From Kordia antarctica (GTDB taxonomy: Bacteria; Bacteroidota; Bacteroidia; Flavobacteriales; Flavobacteriaceae), in NCBI RefSeq assembly GCF_009901525.1, contig NZ_CP019288.1, positions 4,741,501-4,805,500 of the forward strand: 64,000 nt of DNA, in the 5' to 3' direction. Made by a program: the position numbers and the translations under genes. Shown piece by piece: positions 27,814-36,654 of this stretch. The notes below the pieces were generated by a model. The model was not told the origin of the DNA. It did no database searches and worked only from the letters and a program-made list of their open reading frames with translations. Position 1 is the stretch's first letter. Every line of letters begins with the position of its first letter.

Positions 27814-28545
27814 ATGTTCTACTATTACGCTCTTATTGCGGTTCAAATTTACTGTTTGTATCATGCTTACAAAAATCAAAAGCCATATTATTGGTATTTT
27901 ATCATTTTCATTATACCAGGATTTGGTTCTATGATCTATATTCTTACGCAAATTGTAGACACTACAAACATTAAAGAAATAGAGAGCGAAATCACAACGA
28001 TTATCAATCCTTCAAAGAAAGTAAAAGATGCTGAAAAGCAACTCGAATTTTCAGATACGTTTCAAAACCGAGTCAACTTAGCAGATGCATATTACGAAAT
28101 TGGCGCGTATGAAAATGCTTCCATGCATTACGAATCGGCTTTAAAAGGTAATTTTCAGAAAGATTTTTATGTAATGACACAAATGATTGGCGCCATGAAT
28201 CAATCAAAAAATTATGAAGAAGTCATTCGCTTGGCGGAAGAAATAAAAAATAAGCACGAATTTAAAAACTCCAAAGCACAATATATTTACGGTTTGGCAC
28301 TTGATAAATTGGGTAGAATTGAAGAAGCCGAACAAAATTTACAACCAATAGACCAACGCTATTCTAACTACGGAGAACGTTTGGTATTGGCGGAATTTTA
28401 TGATAAAAACGGCAAGCGCACAAAAGCAATTGAAATTTTAGATGAAATCATTTCAGAATCAGAACACATGACGCCACAAAACCGTAAACTTCACCGACAA
28501 ACGATTACGAATGTGCGAAAGTTTCGAGAGGAATTGGAGAGTTGA
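27814..28545 (+). CDS. Membrane-anchored TPR protein
   Basis: This 243-residue protein has two hydrophobic segments at about 2-18 and 25-46 ('YYWYFIIFIIPGFGSMIYIL') resembling the PLDc_N membrane hairpin. TPR helices follow at about 75-240 ('VNLADAYYEIGAYENASMHYESALKG', 'GRIEEAEQNLQPI'). It starts 4 bp after yaaA, so the genes are probably co-transcribed. Likely a scaffold for protein interactions on the cytosolic face; its partner is unknown. Confidence 0.78.
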   Translation: MFYYYALIAVQIYCLYHAYKNQKPYYWYFIIFIIPGFGSMIYILTQIVDTTNIKEIESEITTIINPSKKVKDAEKQLEFSDTFQNRVNLADAYYEIGAYENASMHYESALKGNFQKDFYVMTQMIGAMNQSKNYEEVIRLAEEIKNKHEFKNSKAQYIYGLALDKLGRIEEAEQNLQPIDQRYSNYGERLVLAEFYDKNGKRTKAIEILDEIISESEHMTPQNRKLHRQTITNVRKFREELES

Positions 28546-28733
28546 AATTGAAGCCGAATTTGAACTTGATTTAACGTTGTTAAAATAAAATGCAGAATGG
28601 TACTTTTGTTTCACTCTTTTCTGAAGTATAGAAAAGGTTTTGCGTTAAGAATTTTAAAATGTGCCAATGTGATACTGTAGTAATTTAATATTCATTCAAT
28701 TTTTAAATCCTTTAATCTTTCAATCTCTATTAA

Positions 28734-29450
28734 ATGTTCCTACACAAACATCCATATCAACCTTTCATTCAGTCTAATACCGAAAAACTCATTGTCGGAA
28801 CATTACCGCCACCACGATTTTCCACTGGCGATTTGCTCGAAAAAGATGTTGATTTCTGTTACGGAAGTTACTACAATTCACTTTGGTTGTTCATTGATAA
28901 AATTCATGATCTTAACTTACGTTATGACAATTCGCAAGAAGCGATTGACGAGCGAAAATCATTTCTAATCCAACATAAAATTGGCGTTTGTGACATTGTC
29001 GGAAGTTGTGAACGTGAAAAAATAGATGCTTCTGATTTGGGAATGCAAAACATTCAATTGCGTGATGTTGTTGACTATTTAAAAAAATATCCAAGTATTC
29101 ATACGATTCTATTCACAGGCGGAAACTCCAAAAATGGTCCAGAATATTTCTTTAGAAGACATCTAAAAGAGTACAATCTAAAACTAGAAGTTGTTTCAGA
29201 TGTTGTACCTAGAATTCATCAATTTGACATAAATGCTGTCACTGAGCCAAGTCGAAGTGCAGTATCACATAAAAAACAATTGTCACATCAATCTACATCA
29301 AGAACAATCAAAACCGTCTCGCTAACTTCGGCTTCCGGAGCAGCAAACCGCGCTGTTGGAAGCATTCCGTTATACAGAAAACTAAAAAGCGAAAACCCAA
29401 CGTTTACTACGTTTGATTTCCGCGTTTTGCAGTATAAAGAGTTCTTTTAA
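28734..29450 (+). CDS. Uracil-DNA glycosylase superfamily protein
   Basis: This 238-residue protein. Residues about 18-45 ('KLIVGTLPPPR', 'DFCYGSYYNSLW') resemble the UDG motif I region. 'GVCDIVGSCEREKIDASD' follows, and the C-terminal 'TSASGAANRAVGSIPLY' resembles the substrate-binding motif of the family. It probably excises damaged or deaminated bases, but which base is not clear. Residues about 168-177 ('AVTEPSRSAV') are encoded by a copy of a genome repeat inserted in frame at 29237-29259, so this loop may be specific to this strain. Confidence 0.68.
   Translation: MFLHKHPYQPFIQSNTEKLIVGTLPPPRFSTGDLLEKDVDFCYGSYYNSLWLFIDKIHDLNLRYDNSQEAIDERKSFLIQHKIGVCDIVGSCEREKIDASDLGMQNIQLRDVVDYLKKYPSIHTILFTGGNSKNGPEYFFRRHLKEYNLKLEVVSDVVPRIHQFDINAVTEPSRSAVSHKKQLSHQSTSRTIKTVSLTSASGAANRAVGSIPLYRKLKSENPTFTTFDFRVLQYKEFF
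29237..29259. repeat. Interspersed repeat inside the UDG-like gene
   Basis: TGTCACTGAGCCAAGTCGAAG aligns with the intergenic copy at 26241-26265, with a 2-bp gap and a few substitutions. It is read through in frame by the host gene. Confidence 0.65.
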
Positions 29451-29470
29451 AAGATCCTCTAAATTATTTT

Positions 29471-29887
29471 TTAATGATTTGATTTTGTTCCAATATTGCT
29501 TAAATCGTCTGGATACGCTGCTTTTGGATCTGGTCCATATTCGTTAGGTCCAACTTGTCCTTCAGTGCACAGTAAAACAAGTAACCAAATTGTACCAATT
29601 AAAGGAATCAATGAAATAAAATACATCCAACCGCTATTTCCAGTATCATGCAATCTTCGGACAACAACAGCTAAATTCGGAATAAAAACTCCAATTACAT
29701 ATATAAATAAGATAACCAATCCTAAGATTGCAAGCGATTCTGAGGTGAAAGCTAAAATCGCCACTACGACATACAATCCCAATGTAATTAAGAAGTTAAA
29801 CAATACAAACATCCAAAACTCTTGCCGTCTTGCTCTTCCTGTAAAGTTCGCATAATTATCGCGTACTACTTTTAAATACCATTCCAT
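29471..29887 (-). CDS. DUF805 family inner-membrane protein
   Basis: This 138-residue protein carries the signature start 'YANFTGRARRQEFWMFVLFN'. Four hydrophobic helices span about 25-110, and 'VRRLHDTGNSGWMYFISLIPLIG' is the conserved DUF805 block. The tail is acidic and polar. Members are small membrane proteins of unknown function, often found as single genes. It converges with the UDG-like gene. Confidence 0.9.
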   Translation of the reverse strand: MEWYLKVVRDNYANFTGRARRQEFWMFVLFNFLITLGLYVVVAILAFTSESLAILGLVILFIYVIGVFIPNLAVVVRRLHDTGNSGWMYFISLIPLIGTIWLLVLLCTEGQVGPNEYGPDPKAAYPDDLSNIGTKSNH

Positions 29888-29964
29888 AATTTAGTGTTGA
29901 TTAGTGTTAGTTAGACTTAAATATAAATAAAATTTTATAAGTCCTTTTTTAAAAGAAGAAGAAC

Positions 29965-30462
29965 TTATAATTTTGATTCAATATAAGATGCTAATTTTCC
30001 TTTCTTTTGAAGCTTTTTATACTTTTCTACAGCTTTAATTTTTCCTAATAAGCCTTTATTTCGGTTGTAAAAAGAGATCACACTTTCAATGCCGCTTACA
30101 TTTCCTTTTAAGTTGTCTTTATAATCATCATTTTCTACACAATATGCGCCCCAACCTGCCATATAAACGATTAAGCAATCCGAAGATTCAATAAATGTAG
30201 CAATGTCTTGAGATATTGTGATGGAAACTTTTGGACTGCCTTGCAACCATTTCATGATAAATGCATACGTGTCTTTACGCTTTGTTGTTTCCTCACTCAA
30301 TGGAGTATTTGTAATCCATTTGGTAGCTTTTACAAAATCTTGTGCATACGTGTCATAATCTTCAGCTTTCACTAATTTGTAATTTTTTGGAAGCTCAAAT
30401 TCTTGTGCATACGACGTAGAAATTACACATAATACGACGAATAGTGATACTAATTTTTTCAT
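29965..30462 (-). CDS. Secreted hypothetical protein
   Basis: This 165-residue protein has a clear signal peptide (cleavage after 'VISTSYAQ', residue about 20). The mature part is helical with a hydrophobic centre ('DCLIVYMAGWGAYCVEN') and a basic C-terminus. No motif is recognised; related sequences are common in Flavobacteriaceae as small periplasmic proteins. It lies downstream of the NACHT gene on the same strand, with a 75-bp gap that shows no obvious terminator. Confidence 0.65.
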   Translation of the reverse strand: MKKLVSLFVVLCVISTSYAQEFELPKNYKLVKAEDYDTYAQDFVKATKWITNTPLSEETTKRKDTYAFIMKWLQGSPKVSITISQDIATFIESSDCLIVYMAGWGAYCVENDDYKDNLKGNVSGIESVISFYNRNKGLLGKIKAVEKYKKLQKKGKLASYIESKL

Positions 30463-30537
30463 AATAAAGGTTTTAATGAATTCAAATATACTAAAATAAT
30501 GTAAAAAATATTTACAGAAAACTCCAAGCTACATGGA

Positions 30538-32301
30538 TTAATTTTTGTTGTCTTCATTTATTATTTTGTTTCTTAGCCTTAGAAAAACTATGGCTTTCCA
30601 AATAAGTACTATGATCCATATTGATAGTAGTATTGACAAGATCATTCTTTTGTTATCATCATTGTTAAATATTTCCATTTTTAAACAAGTAAGTATTGGA
30701 ACTGTGACTGCTATAAAGCAAATGAAAAATGCGGTAAAAGTCAGAAACTGTTTTGCGGAAATTTCAAATAAGATTAATCTCCTTTCTTGTAGTGATTGTT
30801 GAACGTCATTTTTTAACGAAAAATTATTCATCTCATAATTAGACAGGCCTAGTTTCTCAAAACTGGAACGATCCTTAATTAATTCAGGATCAAACTTTGT
30901 CATCTCTAAAAAAAACTTCTTAGCTGCATCTAAATCTGAACTAAAGAAAAACTTAGCTCTAAAATCTACATTATGAATAACTTCATAAGCTAGAAAATAT
31001 TCTAAAATAGATTTATGTGAAAACTTATACTCTCCGATAGCATTTCTATTTAATAAAGATCTAGTTCCTTGGTCGTATTTGTCTATTTTAATATGATTTC
31101 CCTCTATATCTTTTAATTGTAAACCATTTGGATTATCTATAATCTCATTAACTTTTAATGTAGGTTTAGAATTTCGTTTATGTTTATTCAAATATAAATA
31201 TCTTGCTAGGGCTTTCGAAAAATTTAGTAATAATTTCTTGTATTCTTTTCCGTATTTTTTTTGGATACCTGCTTTAGTAGATTCTCTTTCTAACCATTGA
31301 TCAATTAGAGTTTCATAAATTTGAAACCCATATTTCATTTCTACGTCAGTATCAATTAAATCAGTAATACGACTCAATAGCATTGGGCGCATCATTAAAT
31401 TTGGACTTTTTAGCACTATACTATAGGCTTTCAAATACTTTGATTTTTTGAAGCTAAAAAAGTATCTAAACCGTTTTTTTAAATATCTTTTTATATCTTT
31501 TTCATCAAAAACAGAAAGGTATATTTTTTGAAAATTATATTGCCCGCCATTTGGGCCAAATTTGAATTTCCCTGTTTCAGTCGGCTCATCTTTACTCGAA
31601 GGAAAAAATTGTGTTCTACAAGTGATCACAACTTGTCTATACTCACCAATTAATTCAAGAACTTCTTTAAGTCTTTTCTTATAATTATACACAGCTTCAT
31701 TATCCTCATCAAAAGCATCTAAAAGTAGAATACAATTTTCTTTTTCTTCCGAAGACATTTCTTTAATTCTTTCAATAGTTTTTGGGTGTCCAAAGGGAAG
31801 TAATTTAATATTGTGTTTAGGTTTCTCCCAAAACCATTTGGTTTTGAACTTATATGATAAATAAAGATTGATCATAAAAGTTGTCTTCCCCATACCTGAA
31901 TCTGCCAATACTAAATAATATTTATTATCATCTTTTTCTTCTATAAATGCTTTATTTACAAATAACGGAATTAAGGGATTTCTAGCTGCAGCTATATAGC
32001 TACGTCCAGGCTCTTCATCTTCGGAAGGCGGAACATTCTGAAAATTTGTCGGAATATAATATTTGGTGGCAATTTGAACTTCTACAGAACTATAAAAAGG
32101 ATGTAAATCTTTTGCAATTAATTTGCTTCTATATTTCTTGATAAAGTACTTAACAAATAATCCAATGTATTTACTCATAATAAGAAGTGTAAATAGTATG
32201 GTAGTTACACTGATTAAGTCTCGTATAATTGAATTGCTTACTCCAAGATCTTTTAAGAGTTGTTTAAAAAAAATTAATAAATCGAATAGATTTCCCGCCA
32301 T
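30538..32301 (-). CDS. Membrane-anchored NACHT-type NTPase
   Basis: This 587-residue protein has a membrane helix at about 29-52. The NTPase has Walker A 'DSGMGKTT' (134-141), Walker B 'ILLLDAFDED' (191-200) and 'VVITCRTQFFPSS' (about 224-236), the sensor block of NACHT/STAND proteins. A winged-helix-like region follows ('NRNAIGEYKFSHKSILEYFLAYE', about 405-427). Two C-terminal membrane helices lie at about 517-540 and 550-575. No leucine-rich or TPR sensor and no enzymatic effector are seen. Bacterial NACHT proteins include anti-phage NLR-like sensors; membrane segments could be the effector here, but this is inference. Confidence 0.83.
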   Translation of the reverse strand: MAGNLFDLLIFFKQLLKDLGVSNSIIRDLISVTTILFTLLIMSKYIGLFVKYFIKKYRSKLIAKDLHPFYSSVEVQIATKYYIPTNFQNVPPSEDEEPGRSYIAAARNPLIPLFVNKAFIEEKDDNKYYLVLADSGMGKTTFMINLYLSYKFKTKWFWEKPKHNIKLLPFGHPKTIERIKEMSSEEKENCILLLDAFDEDNEAVYNYKKRLKEVLELIGEYRQVVITCRTQFFPSSKDEPTETGKFKFGPNGGQYNFQKIYLSVFDEKDIKRYLKKRFRYFFSFKKSKYLKAYSIVLKSPNLMMRPMLLSRITDLIDTDVEMKYGFQIYETLIDQWLERESTKAGIQKKYGKEYKKLLLNFSKALARYLYLNKHKRNSKPTLKVNEIIDNPNGLQLKDIEGNHIKIDKYDQGTRSLLNRNAIGEYKFSHKSILEYFLAYEVIHNVDFRAKFFFSSDLDAAKKFFLEMTKFDPELIKDRSSFEKLGLSNYEMNNFSLKNDVQQSLQERRLILFEISAKQFLTFTAFFICFIAVTVPILTCLKMEIFNNDDNKRMILSILLSIWIIVLIWKAIVFLRLRNKIINEDNKN

Positions 32302-32332
32302 GAATTAAGTTTTATTTCCAACTAAAATAAAT

Positions 32333-32358
32333 AAAAACCTATAAAAATGTAGGTTTTT
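32333..32358 (-). terminator. Intrinsic terminator after rlmF
   Basis: Perfect stem AAAAACCTA / TAGGTTTTT with an 8-nt loop, about 80 bp beyond the rlmF stop and 30 bp before the NACHT start. Confidence 0.65.
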
Positions 32359-32439
32359 GCGTATAAAAGTTAAAAATATGCGATTAGATCATATTAAATA
32401 AATACTTGAAAAATATTTTATAGAAAGTTTTTTATGATT

Positions 32440-33366
32440 TTATAAGTTGAACGACCAAGCTACAATTCTACTAATTTTATTTCCTTGTCCCATCGGAATG
32501 GTTTTTACCGTTGTTGCATTCACAAGTTTTAAAGCGTCATAAATTGCAGGCAAATTTGCTTCTTTAGAAACCAACGTTGTAAACCATAAACACGATTTTC
32601 CAAACAGTTTACTTTCGGTAATCATATTTTTAATAAACTTCTTTTCGCCGCCTTTACACCACAATTCGTTGCTTTGTCCACCAAAATTTAGTTCAGGTTT
32701 TGCGTTTTTAGTGCCTTTCAAATTCTGCAACTTTCGAGTTGTTCCAGCAAGTGCTTCTTTGGCAGATTTGTGAAATGGCGGATTGCAAATCGTAATCGAA
32801 ATACATTCAGAATGTTCTAAAATTCCCTTAAAAATTTGATTCGGATTTGTCTGTTGCCGAATCTCTATATTGTCTTTTAAATTTTTATTTTGAGAAATAA
32901 TTTGTTGCGCATTTTCAATAGAAACAACATCAATATCAGAAGCGATAAACGACCAATCGTATTCTTGCGAACCAATAATTGGATAGACTAAATTTGCGCC
33001 TGTGCCAATATCTAAGCATTTTATAGCTGTCCCTTTCGGGATTTTCCCCTGATACGTTTCCCCCAAAAGCGACGCAACATAATGAATATAATCTGCTCTA
33101 CCAGGAATTGGCGGACACAAATAATTGGCTGGAATATCCCAATAATCAATGTTGTAATACTGTTTTAACAATGCTTTATTGAGCATTTTCACAGCGTTTG
33201 GATCAAAAAAATCAATAGATTCATCGCCAAACTTATTCGGTTTTACAAAGCTAGAAAGTTCAGGAATTGCTTTTATCAACAATTCAAAATCATAGCGTTC
33301 CCGATGTTTATTCAGCGGATGCAATTTTGACTTTATTATTGGTTGTTGCTTTTTTCTTGAATCCAT
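32440..33366 (-). CDS. rlmF: 23S rRNA (adenine(1618)-N6)-methyltransferase RlmF
   Basis: This 308-residue protein, typical length for the family. Diagnostic segments are 'LHPLNKHRERYDFELL', 'YWDIPANYLCPPIPGRADYIHYVASLL', a SAM-binding 'CLDIGTGANLVYPIIG' and the N6-adenine catalytic motif 'NPPFHKS'. It methylates A1618 in domain II of 23S rRNA. Its start overlaps the end of the DUF885 gene by 31 bp, so the two form an operon. Confidence 0.93.
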   Translation of the reverse strand: MDSRKKQQPIIKSKLHPLNKHRERYDFELLIKAIPELSSFVKPNKFGDESIDFFDPNAVKMLNKALLKQYYNIDYWDIPANYLCPPIPGRADYIHYVASLLGETYQGKIPKGTAIKCLDIGTGANLVYPIIGSQEYDWSFIASDIDVVSIENAQQIISQNKNLKDNIEIRQQTNPNQIFKGILEHSECISITICNPPFHKSAKEALAGTTRKLQNLKGTKNAKPELNFGGQSNELWCKGGEKKFIKNMITESKLFGKSCLWFTTLVSKEANLPAIYDALKLVNATTVKTIPMGQGNKISRIVAWSFNL

Positions 33367-35135
33367 ACATTAATTTTATCTTCCAACAATTGCAACGGAA
33401 TACAACCTGTACTCAATACTTGATTGTGAAATTCTCTAATATCAAATTTATCTCCCAAAGTATCTTCCGCTTTAGCGCGCAACTCTCTAATTTTTAACTG
33501 CCCAATTTTGTACGACAACGCTTGCCCAGGATTTGCCATATAGCGTTCAATCTCAGAAATAATACTTGCTTCGCTTTCCGCTTCGTTATCAAGTGAATAT
33601 TGAATAGCTTTCTCACGAGTCCAACCTTTTGCGTGCAATCCTGTGTCTACAACCAAACGAATTGCACGATGCATTTCCATGCCCAACATTCCAAAATATT
33701 GATACGGATCTGTGTACAAACCGAGTTCTTTTCCTAACGATTCGGTGTACAAAGCCCAACCTTCGCCATAGGCGCTGTACCATAATGTTTTCCGAAACGC
33801 TGGCAAATCATCGTTTTCTTGCGTTAACGAAATTTGATAATGATGTCCAGGAATTGCTTCATGCAAAAACAAGGCTTCATCCGAAAATACATTATAGGTT
33901 TTTGCATCAGGAATTGGTGTATAAAAAATCCCAGGACGCGTTCCATCTAGCGAACCTTGATTATATTCGGCACTTGCAGAAGCTTCTCTAAATGCTTCCG
34001 TACGACGAACTTCGAACGGAGTTTTTGGTTTCAAATCGAATAATTTCGCAATTTGTGGCTTCATTTTGTCGTGAATTGCATTGAAATTATCAATAATTTG
34101 TTGCGCATCCGTATACGGCATTAACTCTTTATTTGATCTCACAAAATTGAAAAATGATTTAATATCGCCTTTAAAACCAACTTGCGTTTTTACTTTCTCC
34201 ATTTCTCCCAAAATTCGAGCGACTTCTTTCAATCCTAATTCGTGGATTTCACCGGCTGTCATATTGGTTGTTGTGTAGTTTTTTATAGAATGATTATAAT
34301 ACGCTTCTCCATAAGGAGTTTCAGAAATTCCAGAACTTTCTCTTCCAGCAGTCAAATAATCGGTCTTTAAAAACTGATACATTTCATTAAAAGAAGGAAT
34401 CAATTTTTCGTTTAAAAATGTGGAATATGCTGTTGTTAGTTCTTTTTTACTTTCGTCAGAAAAGTCTTTTGGAAAGTTTTTAATTGGTGAATAAAACAAA
34501 TGATTTTCTACATCGGCAGAAGCCAACACTTCAAACTGCGGAATTACTTTTTGAATCAATGATTTTGGCAGAACATACTTTTCGTTAATACCTTCTTGCA
34601 TGCGTTCTTTTGCAGTTTTTAACCAAGTATTATAACCTTCCAAACGCTTCAGCCAATTATTATAATCTTCAACCGTTTTAAAAGGTTGTGCGCCAGCGCC
34701 GCTTGCCAATTGACCAACGGATAAATTTAATGTCCACATTTGATTGACTGGAAATAACACATCATTTTTAAAACTTAATTGTCTTAATTTCATGTCGCAA
34801 TCCCAATTCAAAATAGCTTTGCTCAGTTGTTCACTTTCAGTAAGATTAGTATCTGCATAATTTTTTAGAGCATCTTTAAAAGTTCTATAATGTTTCTTTA
34901 CCTTTTCTTGATGTTCATCAGATAGAAAATCTGGAAATTGATCGTTATAGCGATTATCGCCAGCAGATGTTGCTTGCAAAGGATCTAATTCCAGTCCTTT
35001 TTGATAATAGCTCTCTAAAAATTCAGCAAAATTTTGAGTTTCTGTGACTGTTTCATTTGTGTCACTTTTCTGTTGGTCGTCACAAGCAACGAGAGAAAAG
35101 ATAAAGATTGATAAAATATAAATGTGTTTTTTCAT
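33336..35135 (-). CDS. DUF885 family lipoprotein, putative metallopeptidase
   Basis: This 599-residue protein has a lipobox 'SLVACDD' (Cys18) and fits the DUF885 family. The active-site region has 'FLHEAIPGHHYQ' (HExxxGHH) with 'YGEGWALYTESLG' and 'LDNEAESEASIISEIERYMANPGQALSYKIG', matching a gluzincin-like zinc site. Members are probable carboxypeptidases or dipeptidases of the envelope. It is the first gene of an operon with rlmF; its start is followed by a signal peptide rather than a longer alternative. Confidence 0.88.
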   Translation of the reverse strand: MKKHIYILSIFIFSLVACDDQQKSDTNETVTETQNFAEFLESYYQKGLELDPLQATSAGDNRYNDQFPDFLSDEHQEKVKKHYRTFKDALKNYADTNLTESEQLSKAILNWDCDMKLRQLSFKNDVLFPVNQMWTLNLSVGQLASGAGAQPFKTVEDYNNWLKRLEGYNTWLKTAKERMQEGINEKYVLPKSLIQKVIPQFEVLASADVENHLFYSPIKNFPKDFSDESKKELTTAYSTFLNEKLIPSFNEMYQFLKTDYLTAGRESSGISETPYGEAYYNHSIKNYTTTNMTAGEIHELGLKEVARILGEMEKVKTQVGFKGDIKSFFNFVRSNKELMPYTDAQQIIDNFNAIHDKMKPQIAKLFDLKPKTPFEVRRTEAFREASASAEYNQGSLDGTRPGIFYTPIPDAKTYNVFSDEALFLHEAIPGHHYQISLTQENDDLPAFRKTLWYSAYGEGWALYTESLGKELGLYTDPYQYFGMLGMEMHRAIRLVVDTGLHAKGWTREKAIQYSLDNEAESEASIISEIERYMANPGQALSYKIGQLKIRELRAKAEDTLGDKFDIREFHNQVLSTGCIPLQLLEDKINVWIQEKSNNQ

Positions 35136-35493
35136 GTGATGAATTTCTTTTTTGAGGGATTAAAAGTACTATTTTTTTAAGTTAACGTCAGTTTGATACA
35201 AAAGTTAAGAGCATTTTTTGTCTTTTCCGCAGTATAGAATGAATTTTTCGTTAAAAATTTTCGAATCCTTGGAGAAAATTTAGAAAAATTTATACGGTTT
35301 TAGTTTTTCCCAAAAAGAAAAACTAAAAATACCTCTGGAAAAGCGCACTTTCTTTTGTTGAAGCCTGTGCTGAACTTGATTCAGTATTCTTTGTGCGAGC
35401 AAAGACAAAGAAAATTAAAAACTAATAGCGTGTTATCATACAACTAATATTATTAAATTTTAAAGTTAGTAATTAGGTTTTTAAGCACTTACG
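35136..35493. other. Intergenic region with a hairpin and a genome repeat
   Basis: A hairpin TTTTAGTTTTTC / GAAAAACTAAAA occurs at 35298-35328. A copy of the interspersed repeat GTGCTGAACTTGATTCAGT lies at 35367-35385; its reverse complement occurs in each 193-bp unit near 42.2-42.6 kb. No gene seen. Confidence 0.65.
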
Positions 35494-36258
35494 TTATCTA
35501 ATTTTTGATACAAAATCTCCAATAGTTTTTGTTCCGTTCTGTGTCAAATGCTTTATAAATGCACTTCCAATAATTGCGCCTTTTGCTTTATTGGTTGCTT
35601 GTGTAAATGTTTCTCGATTGGAAATTCCAAAACCAACTACTTGCGGATTTTTCAAATTCATATTACCAATTCTATCAAAATAATCAGCTTGCGCATTTCC
35701 AAAACTACTTTTTGCGCCTGTTGTTCCTGCCGAACTTACCATATAAATAAATCCGTTGGAAATACTATCGATAAATCGGATGCGTTCTTCAGAAGTTTGT
35801 GGTGTAATTAAAAACACATTAATCAAGCCGTGTTTTTCAAAAATGGCTTGATATTCATTGTGATACACATCAACAGGCATATCTGGAATAATCAATCCGT
35901 CAATTCCGACTTCTTTACACTTTGCACAAAAAGCTTCAATTCCGTATTGCAACATCGGATTTAAATACCCCATAATAATTAGCGGAATAGAAACTGTTTT
36001 TCGAATATTGGCTAATTGCCCAAACAGAATCTTGCTTGTCATTCCATTTTTCAAAGCTTGCGTAGAACTTGCTTGAATCGTTGGCCCATCTGCCAAAGGA
36101 TCACTAAAAGGCAACCCAATTTCGACCATATCAACGCCGTTTTTTTCCAACTCTTGAATCACGCCAACGGTATCATTCAAACTTGGATATCCTGCAGTAA
36201 AATATATAGATAATAACTTTTTATCTTCTTGTAATTTTTGGTTTATTCTGTTCATCAA
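35494..36258 (-). CDS. trpA: Tryptophan synthase alpha subunit
   Basis: This 254-residue protein. It cleaves indole-3-glycerol phosphate to indole and glyceraldehyde 3-phosphate and passes indole to TrpB. Catalytic Glu is in 'DMVEIGLPFSDPLADGP' and Asp in 'DGLIIPDMPVDVYHNE'. Phosphate-binding glycines are in 'SSAGTTGAKSS' and 'VGFGISNRETF'. It is the last gene of the trp operon and is separated from trpB by a GIY-YIG element of 384 bp. Confidence 0.97.
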   Translation of the reverse strand: MMNRINQKLQEDKKLLSIYFTAGYPSLNDTVGVIQELEKNGVDMVEIGLPFSDPLADGPTIQASSTQALKNGMTSKILFGQLANIRKTVSIPLIIMGYLNPMLQYGIEAFCAKCKEVGIDGLIIPDMPVDVYHNEYQAIFEKHGLINVFLITPQTSEERIRFIDSISNGFIYMVSSAGTTGAKSSFGNAQADYFDRIGNMNLKNPQVVGFGISNRETFTQATNKAKGAIIGSAFIKHLTQNGTKTIGDFVSKIR

Positions 36259-36267
36259 TTATATTAT

Positions 36268-36651
36268 TTTTTCATTCCTGCGAAGGCAGGAATCTCATGC
36301 TTTTCCTCAATCGAATAATTGAAGAATTTATATATATTCAGAAAGGTCTTTCCAATCGGGATTCAATCCATTAATCAAATTAATCTTCCATTCACGCTTC
36401 CATTTTTTAATTTGGCGTTCTCTTTTAATCGAATTGTTTACATATTTCGTAGTTTCAAAATATACGAGTTTATGAACATTATATTTTCCAGTAAAAGTGC
36501 TCGTACTATTATTTTTATGTTGAATTAATCTTTGTTTCAATTGCTTTGAACGTCCAACATATAAAACTGTATGACTTTTATTTGTTAAAATGTAAACATA
36601 ATGTGTATCCATCGTTTTTGTTATGATTCCTGCCTTCGCAGGAATGAAAAA
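36268..36651. mobile_element. GIY-YIG mini-element with 27-bp inverted ends
   Basis: The left end (36268-36294) and right end (36625-36651) are perfect inverted copies. They are built around ATTCCTGCGAAGGCAGGAAT, itself a hairpin with a 4-nt loop, plus a T5C/GA5 extension. Between them is a single GIY-YIG gene. The unit sits exactly between trpB and trpA. Confidence 0.7.
36328..36612 (-). CDS. Small GIY-YIG endonuclease-like protein
   Basis: This 94-residue, single-domain protein. The start 'HYVYILTNKSHTVLYVGRSKQLKQRLIQH' gives the GIY-YIG strands (YVYIL, LYVGR). The catalytic Arg is in 'SKQLKQRL' and the metal-binding Glu in 'IKRERQIKKWKR'. This matches stand-alone UvrC/YhbQ-type nicking domains. 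It is oriented with the trp genes but is not a tryptophan enzyme. Flanking 27-bp inverted repeats suggest it moves as a unit. Confidence 0.87.
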   Translation of the reverse strand: MDTHYVYILTNKSHTVLYVGRSKQLKQRLIQHKNNSTSTFTGKYNVHKLVYFETTKYVNNSIKRERQIKKWKREWKINLINGLNPDWKDLSEYI

Positions 36652-36654
36652 TAA

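Noticed and set aside
29496-29855. 119-codon plus-strand frame
   Set aside because: It is fully antisense to the DUF805 gene, whose family signature is clear.
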